Origin: JAUASW01 sp036880965
Lineage (GTDB): Bacteria > Pseudomonadota > Gammaproteobacteria > Burkholderiales > Burkholderiaceae_C
Direction of reading: 5' to 3'
DNA: 64,000 nucleotides
NCBI RefSeq assembly: GCF_036880965.1
Contig: NZ_JBAJMV010000002.1
Span: forward strand, 558,001 to 622,000
Part shown: in pieces, positions 47,138-54,785 of the stretch
Layout: every line of letters begins with the position of its first letter
Numbering within the stretch: position 1 is the stretch's first letter
Position numbers and translations under genes: made by a program
The notes under the pieces: generated by a model
The model's database searches: none
Seen by the model: only the letters and a program-made list of their open reading frames with translations
What the model was told of the DNA's origin: nothing

Positions 47138-47190
47138 ACTGCGCTGCCATTGTAGCCATGCCCGGAATACAGCTGGCGGGGTGCAATGAA

Positions 47191-47266
47191 TGGTGGGTGC
47201 TAACGGGCTCGAACCGCTGACATCTTCCGTGTAAGGGAAGCGCTCTACCAACTGAGCTAAGCACCC
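47191..47266 (-). tRNA. tRNA-Val (anticodon TAC)
   Basis: A 76-base cloverleaf: acceptor GGGTGCT pairs with AGCACCC, D arm GCTC/GAGC, anticodon loop CTTACAC giving TAC, T arm GGTTCGAGCC, encoded CCA (plus TGG at 47191-47193). It begins 16 bp after the HU stop codon, so it is probably cotranscribed with HU. Confidence 0.95.
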
Positions 47267-47282
47267 TTCATCGCGAAACGTT

Positions 47283-47555
47283 TCAGTTGACTGCGTCCTT
47301 CAGTGCCTTGCCCGGACGGAACTTGGGAACCTTGGCCGACTTGATCTTGATCGTGTCGCCGGTGCGCGGGTTGCGGCCCGAACGAGCGGCGCGCTTGGTC
47401 ACGCTGAAGGTGCCGAAGCCCACCAGGGAAACGCTGCCGTTCTTCTTCAGCGTGGTCTTCACGCCACCGATCAGTGCCTCGAGTGCACGCCCAGCAGCCG
47501 CCTTGGAAATGTCGGCCTGCTTGGCGATGTGCTCGATCAATTCGGACTTGTTCAC
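47283..47555 (-). CDS. HU family DNA-binding protein
   Basis: 90 residues of a single HU/IHF domain: MNKSELIEHIAKQADISKAAAGRAL dimerisation helices, GFGTFSV, the DNA-wrapping arm around GRNPRTGDTIKI with the tip proline, and KFRPGKALKDAVN. It lacks IHF-specific residues, so HU (HupB-like) is favoured by its place before ppiD. The start is GTG at 47555, with GAGGGGGT just upstream. Confidence 0.95.
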   Translation of the reverse strand: MNKSELIEHIAKQADISKAAAGRALEALIGGVKTTLKKNGSVSLVGFGTFSVTKRAARSGRNPRTGDTIKIKSAKVPKFRPGKALKDAVN

Positions 47556-47661
47556 GAAGTTACCCCCTCAAAAGGATGCGCAAAATGCACGACAGCATGT
47601 CTGGTCCGCGCGCCGGCCCAGCCGATGAAGATGACAAGCAAGGCGATGCGCGGGGAGACGG

Positions 47662-47682
47662 ATTCTATGCGCATTCATGCGC
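47662..47682 (-). promoter_or_regulatory. Candidate HU promoter with overlapping palindrome
   Basis: TAGAAT (47667-47662 on minus) followed by a CCG-rich discriminator, about 100 bp before the HU start. Immediately upstream, in the spacer, lies the perfect dyad GCGCAT-GA-ATGCGC (47669-47682 in plus coordinates). A protein bound there would block polymerase. -35 is weak. Confidence 0.35.
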
Positions 47683-47765
47683 CATTCTGAGCAGGTAAAA
47701 GTCCTGATACAAAGGGACGCCGAGGCCGGTGGCGCCAACGGTAATTTCGCGCACTTCAGCGCGGC

Positions 47766-48332
47766 TCAACGCACTTTCGCGCGAATCTCGGGCAAGGCCT
47801 TCTGCAGGTAATAAACCATCGACCAGATGGTCAGCACCACAGCCGCCCAGATCAGCCAGGTACCGACCGACTGAGTGTCGATCATTCCGAACAGCTGCCC
47901 GTGGAAAAGCAGGAAGGGAATCGCCACCATCTGCACCGTGGTCTTGAGCTTGCCCACCATGTGGACGGCCACGCTGCGCGATGCACCAATCTGAGCCATC
48001 CATTCGCGCAAGGCAGAAATGGCGATCTCGCGGCCGATGATGACCAGGGCCACGATGGCAGGCACCCGATGCATCTCGAGCAGGACCAGCAGCGAGGCGC
48101 AGACCAGAAACTTGTCGGCCACTGGGTCCAGGAAGGCACCGAAGGACGAGGTCTGGTTGAGCTTGCGGGCTAGGTAGCCGTCGAGCCAGTCGGTCAGGGC
48201 GACCGCCACGAACAGCACCGTGGCAAGCAGGTTCTGCATGTCTGCACTGATCTGCAGATGGAACACGCCGACGATCAGCGGGATCGCAACGATCCGGGCC
48301 CAGGTGAACAGGGTTGGCAGCGTGAAGAACAT
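47766..48332 (-). CDS. pgsA: CDP-diacylglycerol-glycerol-3-phosphate phosphatidyltransferase
   Basis: 188 residues with about four to five membrane helices. The CDP-alcohol phosphatidyltransferase motif is present: DGYLAR, then G and FLDPVAD, supplying the D-G-x2-A-R-x8-G-x3-D-x3-D pattern. It makes phosphatidylglycerol phosphate. Two ATG codons are possible (48332, MFFTLP; 48341, MPPMFF), and neither has a Shine-Dalgarno. It follows uvrC and a lipoprotein gene on the same strand, the usual uvrC-pgsA neighbourhood with one gene inserted. Confidence 0.93.
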   Translation of the reverse strand: MFFTLPTLFTWARIVAIPLIVGVFHLQISADMQNLLATVLFVAVALTDWLDGYLARKLNQTSSFGAFLDPVADKFLVCASLLVLLEMHRVPAIVALVIIGREIAISALREWMAQIGASRSVAVHMVGKLKTTVQMVAIPFLLFHGQLFGMIDTQSVGTWLIWAAVVLTIWSMVYYLQKALPEIRAKVR

Positions 48333-48405
48333 GGGCGGCATTGTGCCCAAGATCGGTGCGCCAAGCGGCCCGATACAGCCCTTCTCTTCCTGGGTGTGGC
48401 GTAAA

Positions 48406-48984
48406 TCAGAAATCCAGCGTGCGCGGCTTGAAGCGTCGCTCATCGTTGAACAAGAAGGTTTCGCTGAACTTCCAGGGCCTGGACAGGTGCCCCACCTCGC
48501 CAAACGGTGCTGCCCGATGCAACGCGTCGATGGCCATCTGCACGGTGTCCAGCGCCTGGCCGGGCCGGCGGATCACGTCGATCCTCTTGATGCTGCCGTC
48601 GCGGTTCAGTTCGACCTCCAGCACCGGGATGGCCAGCAGCACCGGCGGCGAAGCGCCGGCATACACCTTGTCCGGGTTGGCCGCCATGAGGCGATGGGCA
48701 GCATGGCGCCGCAATTCATCGTGGTTGCGGGAGAACGCGGGCGGCGGCAGCTTCACGCCTGCCGCGACCCCGGGCGCAGCCGGTGGAGCGGCTGGAGGTG
48801 TGGGCCGGGCTTGCGTGGGCGCAGCGGGCTGGGCCACCGGGGCTGGTGGTGGCGTCTGCGCTTGTGGCGCGGGTCGGTGCCTTTGCGACGAGCAGCCTGC
48901 CAGCAGCACAAGCAGCAGGGCAGCGCCACGCAAGGGCCAGTTCGCCAAAGGGGTCAGGTCTTGTCTGGGGTCAGTGCAGGACAC
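48406..48984 (-). CDS. Putative lipoprotein with TonB-C-like domain
   Basis: 192 residues starting at GTG. An unusual polar N-terminus (SCTDPRQDLTPLANW) precedes a lipoprotein signal with lipobox LLAGC (C31). A 50-residue Pro/Ala/Gln linker follows, then a compact domain with LLAIPVLEVELNRDGSIKRIDVIRRPGQALDTVQMAIDALHRAAPFG, resembling TonB C-terminal/energy-transducer folds. The GTG and its GAGGAG ribosome-binding site lie inside the outermost copy of a triplicated uvrC 3' end (48971-49120). Its role is unknown; an envelope function is inferred from the signal. Confidence 0.7.
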   Translation of the reverse strand: MSCTDPRQDLTPLANWPLRGAALLLVLLAGCSSQRHRPAPQAQTPPPAPVAQPAAPTQARPTPPAAPPAAPGVAAGVKLPPPAFSRNHDELRRHAAHRLMAANPDKVYAGASPPVLLAIPVLEVELNRDGSIKRIDVIRRPGQALDTVQMAIDALHRAAPFGEVGHLSRPWKFSETFLFNDERRFKPRTLDF

Positions 48985-49120
48985 GGTAGATCTCCTCGGC
49001 CAACTCTCTTGCTCTGTACTTCAGTGCAGCACGCGGTAGATTTCTTCGGCCAATTCGCGTGCTCTGCACCTCAGTGCAGCACTCGGTAGATTTCTTCGGC
49101 CAATTCGCGTGATACGCCTT
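48971..49120 (-). repeat. Three tandem 50-bp copies of the uvrC 3' end
   Basis: Units at 49071-49120 (the functional uvrC end), 49021-49070 and 48971-49020, all exactly 50 bp. Each encodes R-E-L-A-E-E-I-Y-R-V-L-H-stop in the same register. Units 1 (48971) and 3 (49071) differ at seven bases in six of these codons, every change synonymous. Unit 1 reads GAGGAGATCTACCGTG, giving a ribosome-binding site and the GTG start of the downstream lipoprotein gene. The junction of units 2 and 3 forms CTGCAC-TGAG-GTGCAG. Confidence 0.9.
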
Positions 49121-51122
49121 TGACCGTGGTCAGCTCCTCAACGCTCGCACCCGCCACGCCACGCACGCCGCCAAAACGCTGCAGCAACTGCGCCCGCTTC
49201 TTCGGGCCGACGCCGGCAACATCTTCCAGCCGGCTGCCGCCCGTGCGTATCGCTGCGCGTTTGGCGCGCATGCCGGTGATGGCGAAGCGATGAGCCTCGT
49301 CCCGGATCTGCGCCACCAGCATCAGGGCTGCCGAATCGCGACCAAGATAGACCTTCTCGCGGCCGTCGGCAAACACGAGCTCTTCCAGGCCGACCTTGCG
49401 GCCCTCGCCCTTCTCGACACCCACGATCAGGCCCAGGTCCAGGCCCAGCTCTTCAAACACTTCGCGGGCCATCGAGACCTGGCCCTTGCCGCCGTCCACC
49501 AGCACCAGGTCCGGCAGGCGCGCCGTTCCCAGCTGGGCCCCTTCGGCGAGCTTGCTGTAGCGGCGCGTCAGCACCTGGCGCATGGCGGCATAGTCGTCTC
49601 CGCCGGTGATGCCTTCGATGTTGTAGCGGCGGTACTGGCCGCTCTGCATCTGATGGCCTTCAAACACCACGCAGGAGGCCATCGTCGCCTCGCCGGCCGT
49701 GTGGCTGATGTCGAAGCATTCGATGCGGAACTTGTCTATCTCAGCCACGTTCAAGTCCAAGGCCTCGAGCAGCGCTCGCGTGCGGGCCTGCTGCGAGCCT
49801 TCCTCGGACAGCAAGCGCGCCAGAGAAAGCTCGGCCCCCTTGACACACATCTCCTGCCAGATGCGCCGCTGGCCACGCGGTTGGGCCTGGGTGTTGACGC
49901 GGTAGCCGGCTTGCATCGACAAGGCGTCGGTCAATGCCGAGTCAACCGCATCGCTGACCACGATCAGCGAAGGTACGTGGGCATCCAGGTAGTGCTGAGC
50001 CATGAAGGCCTCCAGCACCTGCTGCTCCACGCTGCGCGGCGCAGCAACACCACCCGCACCTTCCTCTTCTTCATGATCAGCCAGCGCCACCGCCGCGCCA
50101 TCGTCCACATGCTTGGGAAAGTAGGCCCGGTCGCCCAGGTGACGGCCGCCACGCACCATGGCGAGGTTCACGCAGGCGCGACCGCCCTGCACCTTCACGG
50201 CGAGGATGTCCACGTCTCGGTCGCGGCCGCTCGCACTGTTCTCATCCACCGCCTGCTGCTGCAGGACCTTGGCCAGCGACTGGATCTGGTTGCGCACCTC
50301 GGCCGCCTGCTCGTACTGCAAGGCCTCGGCATGCGCCATCATCAGCGCCTGCAGGCCATCCATCACCTCCTGCGTCTCGCCCAGCAGAAATCGTTCCGCA
50401 TTGCGCACGTCGCGTGCGTATTCATCGTCAGTGCACGCCTTCACGCAGGGCCCGGTGCAGCGGCGGATCTGGTACAGCAGGCAGGGCCGGCTGCGGTTGT
50501 TGAACACCGTGTCTTCGCAGGTGCGCAGCTTGAAGACCTTCTGGATCAGCTGGATCGATTCCTTGACCGCCCAGGCACTCGGGAATGGCCCGAAATAGCG
50601 ATGCCTCTTGTCGACCGAGCCACGGTAGTAGCTGACCCGCGGATAGGCATGGCCGCTGAGCTTCAGGTACGGGTAGCTCTTGTCGTCGCGAAAAAGGATG
50701 TTGAAGCGCGGGTTCAGCGCCTTGATCAGGTTGTTCTCGAGCAGCAGCGCCTCGGATTCGGTGCGCACCACCGTCGTTTCCATCCGCGCGATGCGCGCAA
50801 TCATCATGCCGATGCGCGTCCCGCCGTGGTCCTTCTGGAAATAGCTGGAGACACGCTTGCGCAGGCTCTTGGCCTTGCCGACGTAAAGCACCTGGTCCTG
50901 TGCATCAAAGTAGCGATAGACGCCGGGCAGCAGTGGCAGCGAGGCCACCTCGGCCAGCAGCTTCTCGCGCACCAGCAAGGCGGCCTTCTCGACCTCGGCC
51001 ACGCGCAGCTTCTCGGCTGCCTCGACAGCCGCCCGCTCCGCGGCCCACTCTGCCTGCACCTGGGCACCCAGCGCGGCCTCGCTGCCGTCGTCCTGGCCTG
51101 CTTGATCATCGATCTCTGACAT
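49071..51122 (-). CDS. uvrC: Excinuclease ABC subunit C
   Basis: 683 residues. GIY-YIG nuclease from about residue 63 (LPGVYRYFDAQDQVLYVGKAKSLRKRV), Cys cluster (CLLYQIRRCTGPCVKAC), UVR motif (ALQYEQAAEVRNQIQSL), RNase H-like 5' nuclease (FDISHTAGEATMAS, LVDGGKGQ) and tandem helix-hairpin-helix at the end. It cuts on both sides of UvrB-marked lesions. The start used gives about 55 residues of acidic/Ala-rich helix before the GIY-YIG domain, longer than the usual 610-residue protein; no Shine-Dalgarno is visible. The C-terminal tail is triplicated downstream. Confidence 0.95.
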   Translation of the reverse strand: MSEIDDQAGQDDGSEAALGAQVQAEWAAERAAVEAAEKLRVAEVEKAALLVREKLLAEVASLPLLPGVYRYFDAQDQVLYVGKAKSLRKRVSSYFQKDHGGTRIGMMIARIARMETTVVRTESEALLLENNLIKALNPRFNILFRDDKSYPYLKLSGHAYPRVSYYRGSVDKRHRYFGPFPSAWAVKESIQLIQKVFKLRTCEDTVFNNRSRPCLLYQIRRCTGPCVKACTDDEYARDVRNAERFLLGETQEVMDGLQALMMAHAEALQYEQAAEVRNQIQSLAKVLQQQAVDENSASGRDRDVDILAVKVQGGRACVNLAMVRGGRHLGDRAYFPKHVDDGAAVALADHEEEEGAGGVAAPRSVEQQVLEAFMAQHYLDAHVPSLIVVSDAVDSALTDALSMQAGYRVNTQAQPRGQRRIWQEMCVKGAELSLARLLSEEGSQQARTRALLEALDLNVAEIDKFRIECFDISHTAGEATMASCVVFEGHQMQSGQYRRYNIEGITGGDDYAAMRQVLTRRYSKLAEGAQLGTARLPDLVLVDGGKGQVSMAREVFEELGLDLGLIVGVEKGEGRKVGLEELVFADGREKVYLGRDSAALMLVAQIRDEAHRFAITGMRAKRAAIRTGGSRLEDVAGVGPKKRAQLLQRFGGVRGVAGASVEELTTVKGVSRELAEEIYRVLH

Positions 51123-51134
51123 GGACGGGATTGT

Positions 51135-51154
51135 GCCGCGACCATAATCGCGGC
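51135..51154. promoter_or_regulatory. Palindrome with -10 between divergent uvrC and earP
   Basis: The 33-bp gap contains GCCGCGA / TCGCGGC (7-bp arms, 6-bp centre CCATAA). CATAAT (51143-51148) inside it is a 5-of-6 -10 for earP, with the ATG only seven bases further on. The palindrome could be an operator or a 5'-end structure. Confidence 0.45.
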
Positions 51155-51155
51155 C

Positions 51156-52199
51156 ATGCACTGGGATCTGTTCTGTCGTGTGATCGACAACTACGGCGAT
51201 ATCGGCGTCTGCTGGCGCCTGGCGCGCGAGCTGGCTGCGCGCGGCCAGGAGGTCCGCCTGTGGCTCGATGACGCAAGCGCGCTGGCCTGGATGGCCGGCG
51301 GGCCGCCGCCGTCCGGACTCACCGTCCGGGCCTGGGGCGAAGCAGCGAATGAGCCGGTAGTGGGTGACGTGGTGATAGAGAGCTTCGGCTGCGATCTGCC
51401 GCCGGGCTTTGTCGCCCGCATGGCCGCGCGCCAGCCGGCGCCCCGCTGGATCAATCTCGAGTACCTCAGCGCCGAGTCGTACGTGGAGCGCAGCCATCGC
51501 CTGCACTCGCCACAGTTCAGCGGGCCGGGCGCTGGCTTGAGCAAGCAGTTCTTCTACCCCGGCTTTACCGCTCGCACCGGTGGCCTGCTGCGCGAGCCCA
51601 GCCTGGCGGCCGAGCAGGCTGCGTTTGATGCGCCGCCCTGGTTGGCAACGCTCGGTATCGAGCGTCGGCCCGGCGAGCGTGTGCTGAGCCTGTTCGCCTA
51701 CCGACTCGCGCCCGAGCTGCTGCCACTGCTGGCCGACCAGCCCACGCTGATCCTGGCCTGCCCCGGCGCAGTTCAATCGCAACTGGCAGAACTGACGCTG
51801 CCCGAAGGCTTGCGTTGGCAGGCCCTGCCGTTCCTGAGCCAGCCCGCATTCGACCGGCTGCTCTGGGCCAGCGACTTCAACCTGGTGCGTGGTGAAGACT
51901 CCTTTGTGCGCGCCCAGTGGGCGGGCAAGCCCTTCGTCTGGCAGATCTATCCGCAGGACGACGGCGCCCATGGACCGAAGCTGGAGGCATTTCTCGACCT
52001 CTACCTGGGCAGCGAGAGCAGCCAGTTCGCCACCTGCACGCGCCAGCTCTGGCGTGCCTGGAACGGGTTGGCGGCCTGGCCGAACGCACTGCCCGACGCT
52101 GCGATGGCCAGGGCCCACGCCCTGAAATGGCGGCAGGAATTGGCCTTGCAGCCCGATCTGGCCAGCCAGCTGCTGAGCTTCGGGGCCGAATCAGGCTAA
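51156..52199 (+). CDS. earP: EF-P arginine rhamnosyltransferase EarP
   Basis: 347 residues, GT-B fold. N-terminal FCRVIDNYGDIGVCWRLARELA carries D11 and D15, matching the essential Asp pair of the family; later NLVRGEDSFVRAQWAGKPFVWQIYPQDDGAH forms the nucleotide-sugar site. It transfers rhamnose from dTDP-rhamnose to Arg32 of EF-P, and efp, with Arg32, follows 94 bp downstream. No Shine-Dalgarno precedes the ATG. Confidence 0.95.
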   Translation: MHWDLFCRVIDNYGDIGVCWRLARELAARGQEVRLWLDDASALAWMAGGPPPSGLTVRAWGEAANEPVVGDVVIESFGCDLPPGFVARMAARQPAPRWINLEYLSAESYVERSHRLHSPQFSGPGAGLSKQFFYPGFTARTGGLLREPSLAAEQAAFDAPPWLATLGIERRPGERVLSLFAYRLAPELLPLLADQPTLILACPGAVQSQLAELTLPEGLRWQALPFLSQPAFDRLLWASDFNLVRGEDSFVRAQWAGKPFVWQIYPQDDGAHGPKLEAFLDLYLGSESSQFATCTRQLWRAWNGLAAWPNALPDAAMARAHALKWRQELALQPDLASQLLSFGAESG

Positions 52200-52202
52200 A
52201 AT
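52197..52202 (+). promoter_or_regulatory. Candidate -10 of efp overlapping the earP stop
   Basis: TAAAAT whose first three bases are the earP stop codon, followed by a CGCCGGC discriminator; start site near 52209 and a leader of about 85 nt. It would let efp be expressed more strongly than earP. Confidence 0.4.
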
Positions 52203-52293
52203 CGCCGGCTTTGCCGCGCCGTGGGGAGACTTTGGCGCGCGCTGCGAAGCGTTCCAACAACGCTCCCAACACCGTCCCAACATCGGAACCCCT

Positions 52294-52848
52294 ATGAAGA
52301 TCGCTCAAGAAATTCGCGCCGGCAATGTGATCATGCACGGCAACGCCCCCATGGTCGTGCTGAAGACCGAATACAGCCGCGGTGGCCGCAACGCCGCCAC
52401 CGTTCGCATGAAGCTCAAGAGCCTGCTGAACAGCTCGGGCACCGAAGTCGTCTTCAAGGCCGACGACAAGATGGACCAGATCATTCTGGAAAAGAAGGAA
52501 TGTACCTACACCTACTTCGCTGACCCGATGTATGTGTTCATGGACACCGAGTACAACCAGTTCGAAGTCGAAGCCGAGAACATGGGCGACGCGATTTCCT
52601 ATCTGGAAGACGCGATGCCTGTGGAAGTGGTGTTCTACGACGGCAAGGCCATCTCGGTCGAACTGCCCACCTCGCTGGTGCGCGAAGTGACCTGGACCGA
52701 GCCGGCCGTCAAGGGCGACACCTCGGGCAAGGTGCTCAAGCCCGCAAAGATCTCCACCGGCTTCGAAATCCCGGTGCCGATCTTCGTGGCCCAAGGCGAC
52801 AAGATCGAAATCGACACCCGCACGCACGAGTACCGCAAGCGCGTGTAA
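52294..52848 (+). CDS. efp: Translation elongation factor P
   Basis: 184 residues in three beta-barrel domains. The tip of domain I reads SRGGRNAATVRMK with Arg at position 32, the residue rhamnosylated by EarP, instead of the Lys34 used by the EpmA pathway. Domain III ends TRTHEYRKRV. It relieves ribosome stalling at polyproline. A terminator follows 23 bp downstream. Confidence 0.98.
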   Translation: MKIAQEIRAGNVIMHGNAPMVVLKTEYSRGGRNAATVRMKLKSLLNSSGTEVVFKADDKMDQIILEKKECTYTYFADPMYVFMDTEYNQFEVEAENMGDAISYLEDAMPVEVVFYDGKAISVELPTSLVREVTWTEPAVKGDTSGKVLKPAKISTGFEIPVPIFVAQGDKIEIDTRTHEYRKRV

Positions 52849-52870
52849 TCAGCGCTGCTGCAGATGCAAG

Positions 52871-52895
52871 AAAGGCACCCTCGGGTGCCTTTTTC
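52871..52895 (+). terminator. Bidirectional terminator after efp
   Basis: AAAGGCACCC / GGGTGCCTTT stem with a 2-base TC centre, followed by TTTTTC on plus and TTTC on minus. It serves efp and the converging acetolactate synthase gene (stop at 52908). Confidence 0.8.
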
Positions 52896-52907
52896 ATTTC
52901 TGCCCGC

Positions 52908-54686
52908 TCACTCGGCGTAGCGCCGATCCTTGCTCAGCCAGATTTCGTTGTGGGCCGCGCCGGCCGGCATCATCGGGAAGCAGTTCTCCTCCGGGGCCAC
53001 CGCCACATCGAGGAAGAACGGCCCGGCATGCGCCAGGCACTCGACCAGTGCCTCGTCGAGCGCTTCGCGCCGCTCGACCCGCCTCGCTGCCCAGCCGAAG
53101 GCCCTGGCCAAGGCCACGAAGTCGGGCAAGGCCTCGGTATAGCTGTGGCTGTAGCGGGCGCCGTGGATCAACTGCTGCCATTGCCGCACCATGCCCATGC
53201 GGGCGTTGTTGCACAGCACCAGCTTGACCGGCGTGCGGTGCTGAACCGCTGTCGAGAGCTCCTGGATGTTCATCAGCACCGAGGCATCGCCGCTGACGCA
53301 GACCACGAGGTCGTCCGGGTTGGCGATCTGCGCGCCGATGGCGGCGGGCAAGCCATAGCCCATGGTCCCGGCCCCGCCCGAACTCAGCCAGCGGCCCGGC
53401 CGGCGTGGCGGCAGGTACTGGGCCGCCCACATCTGATGCTGGCCGACGTCGGTCGCGACGATGGCATCGCGCCCCTGCAGCGCTGCGGCCAGGCGACTCA
53501 TCAAGGCCTGCGGCAGGATCTGCTTCTTGCTGTTGACGAAGTCCAGGCAGCGCTGATCACGCCAGCGCTGAATCTGCTGCCACCAGGGCTTCAGGTCGGC
53601 ATCGCTGCCGCGCCAGCCGCGCTCCAGGGCCAGCAGGCTGACGGCGCAATCACCCAGCAGTGCAACGTCGGCCGTGCGTACCTTGTGGATCGAGCGCGGA
53701 TCGACGTCGAGATGGATGATCTTTGCGTTCGGGCAGAAGGCATCGAGCCGACCGGTCACGCGGTCATCGAAGCGCGCGCCGACACAGACGATCAGGTCAG
53801 CCGCATGCATGGCCAGGTTCGCCTCCAAGGTGCCGTGCATGCCCAGCATGCCGAGGAACTGCGGGTCCTCAGAGTCGAAAGCACCCAGGCCGAGCAGCGT
53901 CAAGGTGCAAGGCGCCCCACTGGCCCGCACCAGGCGGCCGAAGCTGTCGCAGGCCTGCATACCGGAGTTGATCAGGCCACCACCACCATAGAACACCGGG
54001 CGGCGCGCCTGTGCCAGCAAGGCCAGGGCCTCGGCCACGGGCTCCGGGGCCGGTTGCGTCAGCTGGGGTTTGGCCAAAGGTTCCGGGCGCTTCCATTGCC
54101 GCAGCAGGCCCAGCTGCACGTCTTTCGGAAAGTCCAGCAGCACCGGCCCGGGACGACCACCCAAGGCCAGCTCACAGGCCGCGCGCAACTGCAGGACCAC
54201 CGCATTGGGGTCCCGCAGTTGAGCGCAATGCTTGGTCACCGGCTTGGCCAGACCCAAGGCGTCGCATTCCTGGAAGGCGTCTGTACCGATCACGGCCGTC
54301 GAGACCTGGCCACTGATGCACAGCAGCGGCACCGAATCGCACTTGGCATCGAGCAGGCCGGTCACGGTATTGCTCATGCCGGGCCCGGAGGTCACGAAGA
54401 CGACGCCCAGGCGCCCGGTGCTGCGGGCATAGCCTTCGGCCGCATGGACCGCCGCCTGTTCGTGCCGCACCAGCACATGGCGCAGCCGCGGCTCGGCATG
54501 CAGGGCGTCATAGAGTGGCAGCACCGCACCACCGGGATAGCCGAACACGGTGTCGACACCAAGGGCCAGCAGCCCGGCCACCAGTGCTTCGGCGCCATTG
54601 CGGGGGCCAACCGTTTCAGTCCGTGGGCGGCGGACGACGGGCGCCGCGGCGAAGGAATCAGGTGCCTGGGTCAAGAAATCTTGCAT
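52908..54686 (-). CDS. Acetolactate synthase large-subunit homologue (thiamine-diphosphate enzyme)
   Basis: 592 residues. N-terminal TPP-pyrimidine domain with the catalytic Glu in VLVRHEQAAVHAAEGYAR, central FAD-type domain (CVGARFDDRVTGRLDAF) and C-terminal TPP-binding GDASVLMNIQELSTAVQHR...NN. The tail EENCFPMMPAGAAHNEIW is AHAS-like. It condenses 2-ketoacids in branched-chain amino-acid or acetoin metabolism. No regulatory small subunit gene is nearby, so it is either a stand-alone catabolic form or pairs with a distant IlvH. The ATG at 54686 is favoured over a GTG at 54743 inside the regulatory gap. Divergent from an Lrp-type regulator. Confidence 0.85.
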   Translation of the reverse strand: MQDFLTQAPDSFAAAPVVRRPRTETVGPRNGAEALVAGLLALGVDTVFGYPGGAVLPLYDALHAEPRLRHVLVRHEQAAVHAAEGYARSTGRLGVVFVTSGPGMSNTVTGLLDAKCDSVPLLCISGQVSTAVIGTDAFQECDALGLAKPVTKHCAQLRDPNAVVLQLRAACELALGGRPGPVLLDFPKDVQLGLLRQWKRPEPLAKPQLTQPAPEPVAEALALLAQARRPVFYGGGGLINSGMQACDSFGRLVRASGAPCTLTLLGLGAFDSEDPQFLGMLGMHGTLEANLAMHAADLIVCVGARFDDRVTGRLDAFCPNAKIIHLDVDPRSIHKVRTADVALLGDCAVSLLALERGWRGSDADLKPWWQQIQRWRDQRCLDFVNSKKQILPQALMSRLAAALQGRDAIVATDVGQHQMWAAQYLPPRRPGRWLSSGGAGTMGYGLPAAIGAQIANPDDLVVCVSGDASVLMNIQELSTAVQHRTPVKLVLCNNARMGMVRQWQQLIHGARYSHSYTEALPDFVALARAFGWAARRVERREALDEALVECLAHAGPFFLDVAVAPEENCFPMMPAGAAHNEIWLSKDRRYAE

Positions 54687-54727
54687 GCCGGCACTGTGCC
54701 CGCAATGCCACGGAAAAGGCTGCTGAA

Positions 54728-54757
54728 TTTGCCGCTTTATCACAAAATCGCAGCAAA
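54728..54757. promoter_or_regulatory. Candidate operator for the Lrp-type regulator
   Basis: Imperfect dyad TTTGCCGC (54728-54735) and GCAGCAAA (54750-54757) with one mismatch, around an A/T-rich centre (TTTATCACAAAATC), in the 99-bp gap between the two divergent start codons. Lrp/AsnC proteins bind such sites; assignment is by position. Confidence 0.4.
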
Positions 54758-54785
54758 TCCTCCTTCAGACATAGAATTCATCAGC

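Noticed and set aside
45164..47155. 663-residue open frame opposite ppiD
   Set aside because: Antisense shadow; ppiD has an anchor, parvulin motifs and a ribosome-binding site.
51123..52118. N-terminal extension of the uvrC frame across earP
   Set aside because: It is the antisense of earP and has no similarity to UvrC.
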